DNA of 64,000 bases. Origin: Neelides folsomi. Its lineage: Eukaryota; Arthropoda; Collembola; Neelipleona; Neelidae. The stretch spans positions 186,001-250,000 of the forward strand of contig JAQGBZ010000054.1 of the NCBI GenBank assembly GCA_034687125.1, given 5' to 3'. Positions 12,777 to 25,500 of this stretch are shown here, piece after piece. Both the position numbers and the translations under genes were made by a program. The notes under the pieces are model-generated. The model was not told the DNA's origin and ran no database searches. It worked only from the letters and a program-made list of their open reading frames with translations. How positions within the stretch are numbered: position 1 is the first letter of the stretch; each line of letters opens with the position of its first letter.

Positions 12777-12950
12777 ATGGCGTGGACCTGTTCAGACATT
12801 TGCAAAATCATTCTTGCCGTCATCCTCCCACCAATCGGAGTGTTGGCTGAGCGTGGATGTGGAGTCGACTTTCTCATCAACATTGGGTTGACAATTTTGG
12901 GATTTATCCCTGGCATCATCCATGCCATTTACATCATTGGGAAATATTGA
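12777..12950 (+). CDS. Pmp3/UPF0057 family small membrane protein
   Basis: A single coding exon gives 57 residues, the usual size of the Pmp3 (plasma membrane proteolipid 3, UPF0057) family: two short transmembrane helices with a hairpin loop. The family signature is clear: [13 protein letters not shown] at residues 16-28, then [20 protein letters not shown] and a final IYIIGKY. In yeast and plants these proteins sit in the plasma membrane and affect cation tolerance and membrane potential; the role in animals is poorly known. A pyrimidine-rich acceptor (TTATTTTTTTAG) ends five nucleotides before the ATG, so a non-coding 5' exon probably lies upstream. The start is the only one that gives the family N-terminus. 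Confidence 0.95.
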   Translation: MAWTCSDICKIILAVILPPIGVLAERGCGVDFLINIGLTILGFIPGIIHAIYIIGKY

Positions 12951-14661
12951 AACACTTCTTAGTTCAAACATCAAACTCCATTATGCGAAACCCCATCTTC
13001 GGATAATGCATAATGGAAGAAGATCAAATTACAAACCTTTTTTTACTAATAACGACTGCCTTTATTTACTTAAGAATTTAAGAATCCTATTGTTTTAATT
13101 AATGAATTTATAAGTATCTATTATCCATTGTAATACCAATACCTAGTTTATGTAAGTTTTAAATATTATAAACGCATAAAACAGTCCGCATTTAAATTTC
13201 AAGTTGTTTCTTTTGTTCACCATTAATCTTTCACCATTTTAGCGTTTAATAACATTAATCGTTACAGTTCATAAATATACATAAATTGAATATAAAATGA
13301 ATTTTGGTATTCATCTAATATGTGCATACATATTTAGATAAAATCATCGTAGTACCTTCCTATATTTATGAATTTTGAATGTCTATGTATATACTTTATG
13401 TGTTATGTATTCATTTATGAGTAAACATTGCATTAGTGTGAAAATAATTATACATCATGCTAATTTGGATAGCAGTCTAAAATTAAGATAATTTGTTTTC
13501 TAATGCAATGAACACGCTATGAATATTTAACTCAAAGGTTTTCATACATAGTGTACAAGCATACACACTTGAAACTTAAAAATTACCTGTGAGCCTGTGA
13601 CAATGACTGATACACTGTTTATCTAAATATTTAACCACGAAAGACCAAAAACATATAAGCAACCCCCATTTAAAATAATATCAATTAGCTAGATATTCAT
13701 GAACTATTTAAATTGTAAAATATTAATGATTGATTGATTGGGTTGCAACTTAAAATTAAATAAAAGTAACATTAAATATTATATTAGCAATTTGAACACT
13801 TGTTGAAGTATTTTAATTACATTTAATAGGTATTATGTATACAAAAGTAAGGATACAGTGTAATTCTATTCTCTTTTGTGTATGATATACTAAATAAATT
13901 AATTTAAAATAAATATTACTATTTATATAAATATTATATTCAAAATGCCACCCCTGCATTCATTGAAATTGCGAAAAGGATAATCATTTTATTGTATAAA
14001 ATAATTCCATATAACTGTTTGTTTAAAAATATAATAATCAAATATTTAATGTCTTTTTAATATTTCATGTGTATTAAATTTAAATCTATTAAATGCCAAT
14101 AAACGTTTATATTTGAACCAATTTAATATTAAACTTTTGTCAAATAAAAGTGTTTACCTAATTACAAGCACCCTGATTCTAAACAAGCATATTACAAGGA
14201 TTATGCTCAATTATAAACTCAGATACATATACTTGGCTTTATTCAAACTTATGAACATTTTTATTTATTTTTAACTTTCAATATAATGTAATTTTTGATA
14301 ACATTTGTCAGATTGAGTAGATCAGGTACAGTATAAAATACTCTTATTATTTGTATTTTTGTCCAATAATATTTAAAATAAAATATAACCTTTGAAAAGA
14401 TTTTCGATTTAAGTAAAACAAACGGTCAAAACATTAATATATGTCACATACTAAATGCAAAAATCTAAATATCTTGGCAGATTGTGAACATCAAATTACA
14501 ATAAAACAAAAGTGGCATTTTATATAAATAAAATTACTAAAATAAACAAACATTATAATAACACAGTCTACCTTTAAATCTTTTTATCACATAAATCAGA
14601 ATATGATTTTATTATTTAGATTAGCATTTTTCACTCTTATAATTATAGTTTGGGCAATTTT
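12951..14661. other. AT-rich intergenic
   Basis: Very AT-rich sequence between two converging genes. No exon, RNA gene or structured repeat was recognised. Its right end contains the likely poly(A) region of the PRXL2-like gene. Confidence 0.5.
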
Positions 14662-14667
14662 TTTATT
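14662..14667 (-). terminator. Candidate poly(A) signal AATAAA for the Sec-type PRXL2 gene
   Basis: AATAAA on the minus strand, about 150 nt beyond the SECIS-like stem-loop. Use of this site would keep the stem-loop inside the transcript. Another AATAAA at 15078-15083 lies three nucleotides after the stop codon and would exclude it, so the choice matters. Confidence 0.35.
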
Positions 14668-14818
14668 TTTAAATGAAGTTCTGATATTCCTAAATAGGTA
14701 ATATAGTTTAACTCATAAAGATTTGAGAATCCCCCAAAATATATAATGGGACAATTCAAAAGTCTTTCTAAAATATTTACATACTAATTCTAAGTAATTA
14801 CATAAAACATTGTTTGAC

Positions 14819-14889
14819 TTTCATCATAAAGTCATCCGCATCTTGATTTGGCTATACCATTTGTTCGAGATGCTTCATAAAAGATGAAA
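14819..14889 (-). promoter_or_regulatory. SECIS-like stem-loop in presumed 3' UTR
   Basis: Read on the minus strand from 14889: helix I TTTCATC pairs with GATGAAA (7 bp); an internal loop follows; then ATGA (14878-14875) faces GGAT, which gives the U.U, G.A, A.G non-canonical quartet core (TGAA opposite GGAT). Helix II starts with GCATCT paired to AGATGC, then G-C and A-T pairs after one mismatch. Nine nucleotides after ATGA comes an AA at the apical side, and a small TGG/CCA hairpin closes the apex, as in form 2 SECIS elements. It lies about 200 nt after the stop codon of the gene with the in-frame TGA. Found by eye; no folding program was run. Confidence 0.7.
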
Positions 14890-15085
14890 TGCCAAATTAG
14901 TTTTAATTATCAACTATTGAACATTTAAATGTTATATTCACTTATTTCTAATACAGAATATGTAAAAATTATAATCATTAATTAATGACTGCCACTGAGC
15001 ATTAAAAAAGTTAAATGAAGAAAATGCCTACCTACAGATACATTATAAATGAATACGTGTTTAGACTATAAATTATCTTTATTAG

Positions 15086-16087
15086 TTAATCAACCTTGGG
15101 GAATATCTTCGTCTCATCCTCTGAAGATGTTTTTTTTATATCGTCGGAATCGGAAATCCTAAGAGCTTCAAGTATTTCGGAATTTGCAATATGTTCCGCT
15201 GGGCCTTCTTGCCTATATGATAAAAGAACTTCACCGCCGCCCCGTTTTATAATTAAAGTTCCCCCATTTTGTAATCCATCTCCTTTAAGATCACCATCAA
15301 GGTTCTCTGCTCTGGCCTTTAACAATAATTAAAAAAAGTAAGATATCATTAGTGAAAAAAATCTATATTACAAATAATTAGAATCGGATTTACTTTTGAA
15401 ATAGCTGCTCTTGACTTTGAATAAAAGAGAGACATGATTATTGTACAAATGTTGTAACGTCGATATCCGAGTGCACGGTAAGCTCTTTGTTTCACATCAA
15501 CGTACAAATCCCCTATACAAGACAATTCAAAATAATCAATATAAGCAAGTTGATTTAAAATCCTTGATCATTATTCAAATAATAAATAAATACAAATATG
15601 AAAAGGGTAAAAGTTAAATAATACCTTTGAAGTAGTCTCCTTTAACAAATTCATCCAATCCTAATTCTTCTAATCCAATTCCCACTAATTTAACATCATT
15701 CGCGTCGAGCAAGGGCTTCAGAGTTGAAATCTCCATCGCCGCTTGCCGACAGAATATTCATCCAAATCTTCTAAAAAATGTTATCACTACAGTCTTGTTT
15801 TCCCAAAGACTCCCCATCCTGACTTCCTAAAAATCAATTACTTTTAATATAATTTATTCATTCCAAAAACGTTTTAAACTTTAATATTTTAATGAATTAC
15901 AACAATTAGTATAATTAGCACAAATAGTAATAGCTTGATTAGAAATAAGAAATATTTCAGGGTAAAAGGTAAAACTTACCTCCATTGAAGGAACTTTCTT
16001 GACCATATTTTGGCTTATTTTATTGGCTTCCATTGCAATTATTGAACGTCGATTTGCGACGAGTCTTCGAGTTGTAATAAGAATCAT
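15086..16087 (-). CDS. PRXL2/SelU-like thioredoxin-fold protein with in-frame TGA (candidate selenocysteine)
   Basis: Peroxiredoxin-like 2 family (PRXL2, also called FAM213 or SelU), nearest in pattern to PRXL2B (prostamide/prostaglandin F synthase), a thioredoxin-fold oxidoreductase. Exons: 16087-15980, 15826-15625, 15512-15394, 15316-15086; all phases agree and all splice sites are intact, giving 219 residues. Exon 2 reads ITFFRRFG-TGA-IFCRQAAMEIS: the TGA (15760-15758, residue 59) replaces the first Cys of the CxxC redox motif, which is CLFC in the paralogue at 19426-20645. Downstream sequence stays in frame and conserved (LVGIGLEELGLDEFVKGDYF, GDLKGDGLQNGGTLII, VLLSYRQEGPAEHIAN). With the SECIS-like element in the 3' flank this fits UxxC. 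The first ATG gives MILITTRRLVANRRS, a basic, possibly mitochondrial leader; a second Met at residue 19 matches the paralogue's start. Alternative: a Cys-to-stop null allele or sequencing error. Confidence 0.85.
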
Positions 16088-19000
16088 TCGAGTATTAACT
16101 TTTCGGGCGGTCGTGATACTGTTGGAAGACTAATTTCGTAATTGAATATTATAGGTAAGTTAGCTCACAATGCTGAAAAACAATCATAAATTGTTTAATG
16201 TTGATTAAATGAATTGATAAAGCTCTAAATATTTAATATTGCGATTAACCCACTTGTGGCTGAGGCCATTTGACCACTTGATCAAAATGAAGAGCTTAAA
16301 TTAGATAAATGATCGATATAGTAAAAATGCACAATAAACCCTAACCTATTGAATATTTTAGCAGTTAAATTGAAGAGTCGCGTGGTCCGAAGACTCCGAA
16401 GTTCGGGCTCTAAGCTCTGAACTTTTTCTTTTCGGCAAGCTTAATAAATTCATAAGATTCTTGAATTTGTGCGGTTGGGAATGAAGTGAAGGGTGAGGTT
16501 TGCCGTTTTTACATCTATGCCCCAAGTTTGATGAAAAATGAAAAATATAATTTTTAAAAATCAAAATTCCGGTTCATAAGAGAGAACGGAAAAATAAATG
16601 GGAGTTGCATTAAGTTATTGTAATCTTATAGAATAGTTTATGAGTTGAAGAGAATTGGACCAATCCTAGTTGAGTGTAAAGTCGAGTAAAAATTGATGGT
16701 GGGGATGGGGAGTTGATCTTTATCAAAGTGGAAGTTACAACTACGAGATCCAATTCTATTCTCTTTCTATAAGAGGTGAAAGATAAGGTGAACTTCATTT
16801 GAGACCTCAGACTTTTAAGTGTTTTTAAACTCCCCAGTTCTCTCAGAGTCCTTGAGATTTTCGTTAGCCCGAATTCTCACTCAAAGCCGTCCTTCTATTG
16901 AAGATAGTGTCTTTACATATTATGCACTTTCCTAATTAACTTCAATTTTCTGTTATGTTTACCTGCAAATAAAATATGTATATAACAGGGTTTAGGAGGA
17001 GAAACTGAAATCAAAGTAAATATGAATGATATATATTTTTTTTATTAGGTAATAATAGGTAGATTTCGGAACAATGTTTAATACTTTTATATATGATAAG
17101 TAATTCATATTTTTGGAATTTTGACATGACATGCATAGGTAAATGTTATGAAAGTATCAATGTAAGGTATATATTTATGATGCTTAATGTGTAGAAATAT
17201 AATACAAGTATTTAATATAAGGATGTTGCGTGTTTGAATTTATATTTCTTATAATTTTTAGGTACTTTTAGAGAATAAGTAAAATCAACTCTGGGTATAC
17301 TTGTTCTATGTATCTAAATTATTTATAAAATGTCCTTGCAAGGAAAGATATTCTTAACGAGGCGAGGCTCAAAACAAGAAAGTTTAATATATCACAATTA
17401 ATGCAAAATATAGCTTATTGTTAAGAGCCCACTTGGAATAAAAATAATTATAAAAATGTAACATACTAAGCACATAATATAATAGATTACACGTATGGTA
17501 TGTAATATTAGGTATGCATGGAATATTAACTTTAGTTATTCTTACATTTAGTATATGAATGTGTTTATTGATTTATTGACTGAATGTTTGGCCAATTTGT
17601 AATATTAAAGTAGGAAATGAGAAAAACTTGTTTCATTTGCAGAAAAAAAGTTTAATTCTTGCATTTTAGACGTTAGTTATTTGATCGTTTAACCTTTTTA
17701 CATAAAACGCATCTATTTCTAATATAAATACATTCTTATAAATGCACTTTAGTTAAAGATAAAACAAGAAGAGCAGAACAGACTACTACTCAAAAACTAC
17801 AGATGCTTTACAACGATCTATATAGTTATAATCACTCTATACATATTCAATAAAAATAAAATTACTTCCTTTTATAATTATTTATGGATTTAAAAACACA
17901 GATTATTTAATTTAGATAAAATTGGTATATTTTACGTCAATAATTACTTGTATACCTATACTTCATTTTATAAACAAATGATGAAATATCTAACATTAAG
18001 ATATCATAATAAATCGCTACAAACCAAAACTATTGAAACATTAAAAGTAATAAGGTAATAACTACAGAAAGTAGCACATATTGGCAAATATAAATTTTTT
18101 TCGATAAATACAATATTTGGGAACTAAATACAACCAGGTAATTGATCTTTTAAACATTAAAACTTAATATAAAATTTTTCAAGGCCATAATAATAAGACA
18201 ATTTATATTCATATACAATACAAGAGTATAAAAAAGTGCAATAATTCATTTTAAGTATAAATCACATAAAAATACGTAACAATTTATTAATTTTTTAAAC
18301 AAAAATAATAATCTGTATTTTAATTATTCGATAATCAAGTTGATAAATTTACATAGTATATCAGTAATTACAAGTACGTTTGTTCTATACTATCTATCTA
18401 CTCTATTTCTTGAATTTTATCGCATTAATACATATAGGTATATTATATATTACATGTTAGATGTAATGAACACTTTTAATTATTTAGTTTTTGTAAAATG
18501 TAAGATTAATACTTTTTTGGGTAGACACACATTAAATCACACTTATAATACGAAGGGTAAAATTAGAAAATTTTGTAATTTTCATAGATTAAATAAAGGA
18601 TAGGAACATTTCAATTTGAATTGGTTGAAAAGCTGTCAAAGTAAACATTTGGACAAAGATATTTGTTAAATGTTGCATTTTGGTATAAATTATATTTACT
18701 ATACAATTAAATGATCCATCCAAGTTGTATGATAGGACGAATTATGTTTTTTTAAATATGCGCAATTCATAATTACTTCTAGTACAATACAATATATACA
18801 CTTTTATCTAAAATTCTAGAGTACATTGTAATAGTACTATTACAATTTTTCGTTATCCACTATGTCAATATTTCATTTTCCATCCTAAGATTTAATCTAT
18901 ATTTTTATTAGTAATGATTTTGATTTCTACATTACCATCTTGGTGTTGATAAATGGGTATTTTAATGTGCAATTTAGAGATAAATAAAAACATTAATTAA

Positions 19001-19425
19001 ACCCAATAATACAAAGTAGACAATCTCTTTGTTCAAGCACATATATTCTATCAATCCAGACATAAGATTATTTTATATTTTTAATAGTAAATGAAATGAA
19101 TGAAATAAGCACCTAATTACATATACATAATTAATAAATGAAAAATTAAATAAAAAGTATGACAAATAAGATCAGTCTTTAAATGATCATTTATGTAGAA
19201 GTCATTTAAGATATGAAATGCTTACCTGTTAAAATCTCAATTTATAACATAGAGCATAAATTAATTAGTCACAACGCGATTGGTTTCAAACTCGGATCGG
19301 AAAGAGTAAGGTCATAGAAAACACAAATTGTACAGATAGAGACTTTGAAGAGTTAAATTTTAAATTGATGTCTACATGAGGGGATTATTGTCTCCCTTGA
19401 ATGGCTTATTTTTTTCACTCTATTT
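16088..19425. other. AT-rich intergenic between the PRXL2 paralogues
   Basis: The first 800 bases form the 5' flank of the Sec-type gene; the rest is strongly AT-rich. Several open frames of 60-90 codons occur but none has domain content or splice support. No RNA gene was seen. Confidence 0.45.
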
Positions 19426-20645
19426 TCAATTTAATCCTTCATGATCTTCCATTCCCAATGCAGAGAGAATTGCTGAATTTGGCAGCAAATCTGCTGGATT
19501 CTCTTGTTTGTAACAGAGAAAAGTTTCGTGTCCTCCTTGGTCGACAATTAAAGTTCCACCTAAAATTTGCAATAAATTTCAAAATTCCAATGAATATTTT
19601 AAAAACGTTTAAATGCTAGTTTAAATAAATTTACCAGTAGAGTAATTCATTTAATATTTATATTAAAAAGATTTAGGTTATGATAGGTTAGGTTTATATG
19701 TTTTTGTTATGTTTATATTGAAAAAGTTTATTTATATTAATTACCATTTTGAAACCCATCGCCTTTAAAATCTCCACCAAGTCCATCGGCACGGCTCTAA
19801 TGAATTAAAAAAAACCCATTAAGTTTCCTATATAGACATTAAAAATGAATGTGATTAATTGGTAAAAGTTTACCTTTGACAAAGCATCCTTCGTCTGCCT
19901 GTTGAATAGGGAAGTGACCATATTGAGATAACCCAGTCGCTTGAACCCCATTTGTTTGTACGTCTCCTTGTTCTCGTCCTACAAATCAATAAGATAGCAT
20001 GAGTTGAAACCACCATCACATGCATGCAAGAATGGAAAGAATGTAAATTTTTGATTACAATGTAGAGATCTCCTGCGAAATATCCAGCTTTTACAAAGTC
20101 ATCCAGACCAATGTCGTCCATTCCGATTCCAATGAGACGGACGTTTCGTGCAGCAAGCTGTGGTGCAATTGTGCTGATTTCTTTTGCTGATTGTCGACAA
20201 AAGAGACAACCAAATCTTCGGAAAAATATTATGACACATGGCTGGTCAATCCAGAAACTTTCCATTTTCACATTCTAAAATGAACAAATTGTTGAATTTT
20301 ATCAATTTTCTCCACTTTCCCTACCTGTATAACTATAATTGTAAAAATTGAAACTTTTTCTAAATAATAGTTAATAAGATGTTTGAATAAAGCATTAATC
20401 AAGATCATAGATTGATAATTTGATGAAATATAATTTTAAAAGTTACAAATCTCTTAAGATCGAAACAGCTGCTGTCAATTCCATACAAGGATATAAATCA
20501 TAAGTGGATTTAAATTCAATCTGTTTAATCTTTTTATCTTGTTCAAAAGCTGAAGATTAAATAAGTTGAGTAAAAACCCCAAAGCTACCTCCATATTTGG
20601 AACTTTTTTGACAATCGTCTGTCCGATCTTCTCAGCCTCAGACAT
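19426..20645 (-). CDS. PRXL2B-like thioredoxin-fold oxidoreductase (Cys form)
   Basis: Peroxiredoxin-like 2 family, closest in motif order to PRXL2B (prostamide/prostaglandin F synthase, an NADPH/thioredoxin-linked reductase in mammals); the substrate here is unknown. Exons: 20645-20589, 20274-20059, 19978-19874, 19796-19745, 19559-19426, phases consistent, 187 residues. Visible motifs: FFRRFGCLFCRQSAKEIS with the redox CxxC at Cys42 and Cys45, VRLIGIGMDDIGLDDFV, AGYFAGDLYI, YKQMGFKRLGY, GDFKGDGFQNGGTLIV, and a C-terminal CYKQENPADLLPNS-AIL helix. No mitochondrial-type leader: it starts MSEAEKIGQTIVKKVPNME, parallel to the internal Met of the Sec-type paralogue. The exon layout is shared at the first junction but this copy has one more intron in the C-terminal half. 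Family assignment is firm; enzymatic role is inferred. Confidence 0.92.
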
Positions 20646-22584
20646 GTTAAAGTGAGAGATTTGAACAACGGCTGTGTGCAGTTGGGCGGACCGGAGAAAT
20701 CTGTGAATCGGAGACGAAGAAATTCTCTGGTGGTGGTGAAGTGCCTTAATCCAATTACTGCTGATGTTCTATGGTTTATAGAACTTATGGGGAAGGAGTA
20801 TGCCGATCAAGAAGTCGGTTTCTGCTCATGTCAGCAAAATCCCTCGTCGGAGACTCCCGAGAAAGGGCGAGGAGAAAGGAGAGAAAGCGCAAAGGGCTTT
20901 TTAATGTATGTGAATTGAAGAGATGAACAGCTTCCTCATCTTCTTCATGTCTATTCCCATTTAGAGCAGAGAAGCCAATTTAATGCTCAACCTCTAATGT
21001 CCAAATTGAATCTTGAGTCATTTTAATGGACTTCTACCTGAGGTTCACGTCTTTTCACAGACGATATTCCAGGATTTTAGTAATGTAATTCCTCCCGTCG
21101 AAGCGAGCCAAACCTTTATGGGGAATTTCCTTATTTGAAATTTAATTATTTTCCCCTAAAGGGCTTAACTTCACTCTGTATTCAAAATGACGAATTGACG
21201 TCAAAGGAAGAACTCTCTATAAATAAACTTAAAGAGGAAAAGGAAATTAACTCCCAATTTTGTAATATTCCATTTCTTAATATTTTGACCCGAACATGCA
21301 TTGTTAAAATTTTAAAAAGTAGAGTCTGGAAATCTCAAGATTGTTTTGTCCGACTCTTTAACTGTTATTATCTCACCCATAAACAAACGTTTAAGCGTAG
21401 ATAGTAGACTATAAGTTATTTTTTACATTAAATTGAACAATTTAATAAGATTACGAATAAAAATAAATAATTATAAATAATTATAATAATTAATAATAGG
21501 TAGACTCAAATGTGTGTAAAATTTTGATGAATATAATTTATTTTGTTAACCTCTTAGAGTCACTTCGTTTGTTTTCCGCATGAAAAAAATATTAGAAAAT
21601 TCTCACGATCGCGACCCTCTCGTCTCTCATGAACAATATGTAAATATTATAAATCATATGAGGGACTCCTTATTTCCCTCTCATATAATGAAGTTCACGA
21701 GACTTATAATTAAATATGGTATTTAGATTTTCATCATTTGATGCATCCTTGTAATAAGGAAAACGTATCAATATTCGAGAAATTCTGAGAAAATAAGATT
21801 TTTCAATATCAATCTGGGCTCATAATACCATCTTATTACAAAGAGGAATAGTGAATCAAAAATATTTATCGAATATTAATAATCGAAAATAATTATTTCA
21901 TATTACTAAAAATAGGTATCATTATATTGAGTAATCCTTTATTAAATATGTACATAATAAAAACGTTAAATGAGTTTACTTTACTCGAGTATGAAATGAT
22001 TATCCTTGAACCTTTCCTTCAGTTAAAATAAAGAAGGAAAAACTGGAAATATTTATGGCCTTAACCAGAGGATGAACAATTATGCATGCAATATATAAAA
22101 ATTGATACAACATAATAGAAAATATTTAGTCTTCATTTGTGTATAGTTACAATCTTAAAGTTTACTTAGCCAGATGATCCAACATTCTAATTAATGTATA
22201 AGAATATGTTAAGAAGCACCTTACATTATTTAGCACAGTGAAACCACAAGGTAAATAGGGAGTTAATTTCAACTTGTCAGCCAAAGTGACCTAAACGTGA
22301 ATGAATTATACATTCCCAGACGAATAAATGGATAAAAGTAGGAGCTTTCGTAATTTCCTCAACCAGAGTCTGAGAACCTTTTGAAAGGAGTGAGGAGCTG
22401 AAAGGTGTGTGTATTTTTCTCCACCGTGGTTTATCTCGCAAATCCAACATCTTTTTATCTCTCTGCTAATACAATAATTAGTAATACGATCAAAGCCAGT
22501 TTGCCGGTTTTTTTATCTCATTTCTCTCCTTCTACAGTTGTCGATCGGCTAAAAGTAGAGAACTACAAAAATTAACGGTGGAAA
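20646..22584. other. Intergenic between divergent PRXL2B-like and ACLY-like genes
   Basis: Shared 5' flank of two divergently transcribed genes. Positions 20650-21120 are richer in G+C than the rest and form the likely promoter of the minus-strand gene; the open frame at 20652-20918 (+) is antisense to it and has no protein features. About 22300-22584 is the likely promoter and 5' UTR of the ACLY-like gene. Confidence 0.45.
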
Positions 22585-25500
22585 ATGTCAACAGCTATTC
22601 GGGAAGGGACCGTGAAAGGGATTTTGAACGAATTCTTCAAAAAAGACTCTTCAGTTCAACAGTCGCAAGTGGTCGAAAACGTTTATCAGAATACTCATTG
22701 GAACTCTTTGGTTTATTCAAACCCGTGGTTGAAAACCGAATCCCTTGTTGTCAAACCAGATCAATTGATAGTTGGAAGAGGAAAGCTAGGGCTCACATTA
22801 CTCAATGCTCCACTCGATGAAGTTAAAGCTTGGGTAAAAGAAAGGATCAATAAAGAAGTCCAGGTAAATGATTAAAATTGTGTAAAAATTAATATAAAAT
22901 TAATATTAATTAGTGGTTATTTATTAAATTAATGGGTCAATATTGGTCTATATGTGAGTTGCACCGTGTTATGTAATGCAAGAGCAATCCTAGAAAACAA
23001 CAATAACAACAACGCTATTAAATTAAGAGATAAATTAAACGACTAAATTCGGAAAATTCGTGATATTCTTTAAATAAGTAGGGTTATCTTTGTTAGTTAG
23101 TTATTTAACTTATTTAAGACAGGAAGTTAATTTCCAAGTATAATTTCATGCATTTTGTATTGCACATTGTAAGCATAAATAGTTATCCTTTCACATTCAC
23201 ACATACTATTTATTTATATACAAATTAAGTTGCATTGCATGAATAAGTAATATAGTCTAATATGTATGGTAGTTATGCTTATAAATATGAAACTCCACTC
23301 TTACTTTTTTGCATATTGTTAGCTACAGACACAGTTCATATAAATAGATAATCATAATATAATTTATATGCTACTGTAAAATTTTAATTCAATTTAATTA
23401 ATATAAAACGTCAATTAGTGAGCTTAACAAAAACATAAAAACTTATTGAAGTAAGTAAGGTATATTGAAAAGTTATTCAGAGCCACTTATATTTTACGAG
23501 AGTGCAATTTTATTAATAAGATAAATGAATAGATATGTTTTTGCTCAGTCACATGCATGCATATTACATACATGTATTGGTGTATTCATATAAGAGAAGT
23601 TTGTAAACCAATTAAATTTATTGTGTATATTTATAAGAAATTATCAAGCGAGGAATCTCGGAGAATGTGAAGTGAACTCTGCGAGAACGTGAAGAATTTC
23701 ACCTTCTCAAGTTATAATTTATAATGCATGATAAATTATATATTTCACCGCTCATCAGATTGAGTTAAAAAACCAGCTAATTAGCAGAAAAGTTCTCTTC
23801 GTTTTTAACAATATCTAACCTACCTTTTGACACTTAACATGAGAATTCGTAGATAAAAATTTCGAAATGGAACAATAGAAAATGCCAGTTTATAATGCAT
23901 TATATGAGATTAATCTTATTACGGCGTTTAAGCGTAATATACTGATTATGCCCATTGACTTCACAAAATCTCCCTTATACATAAATGGTAAATAATATTT
24001 GGTAAAAGGATACATAATATATTTACATTGTTCATTTTAAAAAATAAATACCTACATATCATACAGTATACATGTATGTACATTGTTTATTATTTATATA
24101 CGAAGAATATAATGAAACCCTATAATAGGCAGGCACGTTACACTACAATACAACTAGGTAAACATTTATTTGAATTTTGGAGAATGCCACGGGAAGGAAT
24201 TTAAGAAAAATTACAAAGGAAGTTCTTCAATATTTAACTCTTTTAATCACATTATCTTTACATTTGTGATAACTCTGATAACTGATTCTTTTAATTGCAT
24301 TTCCTATTCAAGTTAGGTAAATGTGTTTATTTATTGGTGGAAAAATGGTTAAATAAGTACACGTTAAATAATAATATAAGTACAATATAAACCCAAACAA
24401 ATATAGTATAATTTAATAGAACAAGAAAACTTTATGAATTTTGACTTTTGTCGTAATGCATAAAATCTATACATTTAATGACTACCTCTTTGAACTATAA
24501 TATAATATTCGTGTTTTCATTATCAGGCTTTTTTTACTAAAAAAGATAATAATTAAAAATTTTGTACATGATTTTGGAATTAGTAACAGGAAAAACAAAA
24601 GAACCATAAAACTAAATTGGCGAATTCAGTGACGCATTCCGGTTTTGATTCTCAAATTAAGATTCAAGTATTATGTATTATTCTCATTCTATTTAATTTG
24701 TAAGAAACAATCTACCTATTTAAGAAGAAGAATGATACAATATATTATGAAAAAATTTAAAAAAACAACGAGAAAAATTAATTTTGAAACTTCATTTGTT
24801 TGTCAATTTTATTTCATGTTTTTAAATTGCAATTGTTTACCTTCTAGTCAAATATTTTAGACATACATAATGCATATTGTTTAAAAGAATAAATATTAAT
24901 AATAAATAAGTAACAATATTTGATATTATGACATAAATATTACATGTATGTTAAGTACATGTAATATCTCAAAAAGTTTAGTAGTTATATAATATAGTTA
25001 GTATAGTGTATCTTAATATGTATTTGCTATTACTCTGTTGTTTAAATCATACTTGCAGGTAGGAAAAGCTAAAGGACTCCTTAAATATTTCTTAGTTGAA
25101 AATTTCTTCGAGAAAAACAAAGAAGTAAGTAATATTGCTATTCTTTACATTGTTTACATCTACCATATTTGTATTTTGGACAATTCAATTTAATGAATTA
25201 TTAGTTTAGCTATTATACTTGTAAAAATAGTAAAATTATAGTAATTATATGATCATACAATATTTATTTGTAAAAAATAATGTTAATAGAATGAAATATT
25301 AATTCTTATTTAGGATGAAGAATATTACATTAGAATTCACTCTGAGCGAAAAGGAGATGAAATATCTTTTAGAATCTACGATCCCAACAACACTGAAATT
25401 ATTACACAAAAGCTGTTCATTCCACTCGAGACATTTCCTTCAGTTGAGACCATTGAGAAAAGTCTTCTAGAGAAAATACCAAAGAAAAACTATGAGTAAA

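Noticed and set aside
15625-15826. Reading the TGA-containing exon as proof of a pseudogene
   Set aside because: Only one stop occurs, at the catalytic position, with all splice sites, phases and conserved motifs intact on both sides and a SECIS-like element downstream. Random decay would rarely hit only that codon. It remains the main alternative.
20652-20918. 88-codon open frame antisense to the PRXL2B-like promoter
   Set aside because: No protein features; it overlaps the 5' flank of a confirmed gene on the other strand.
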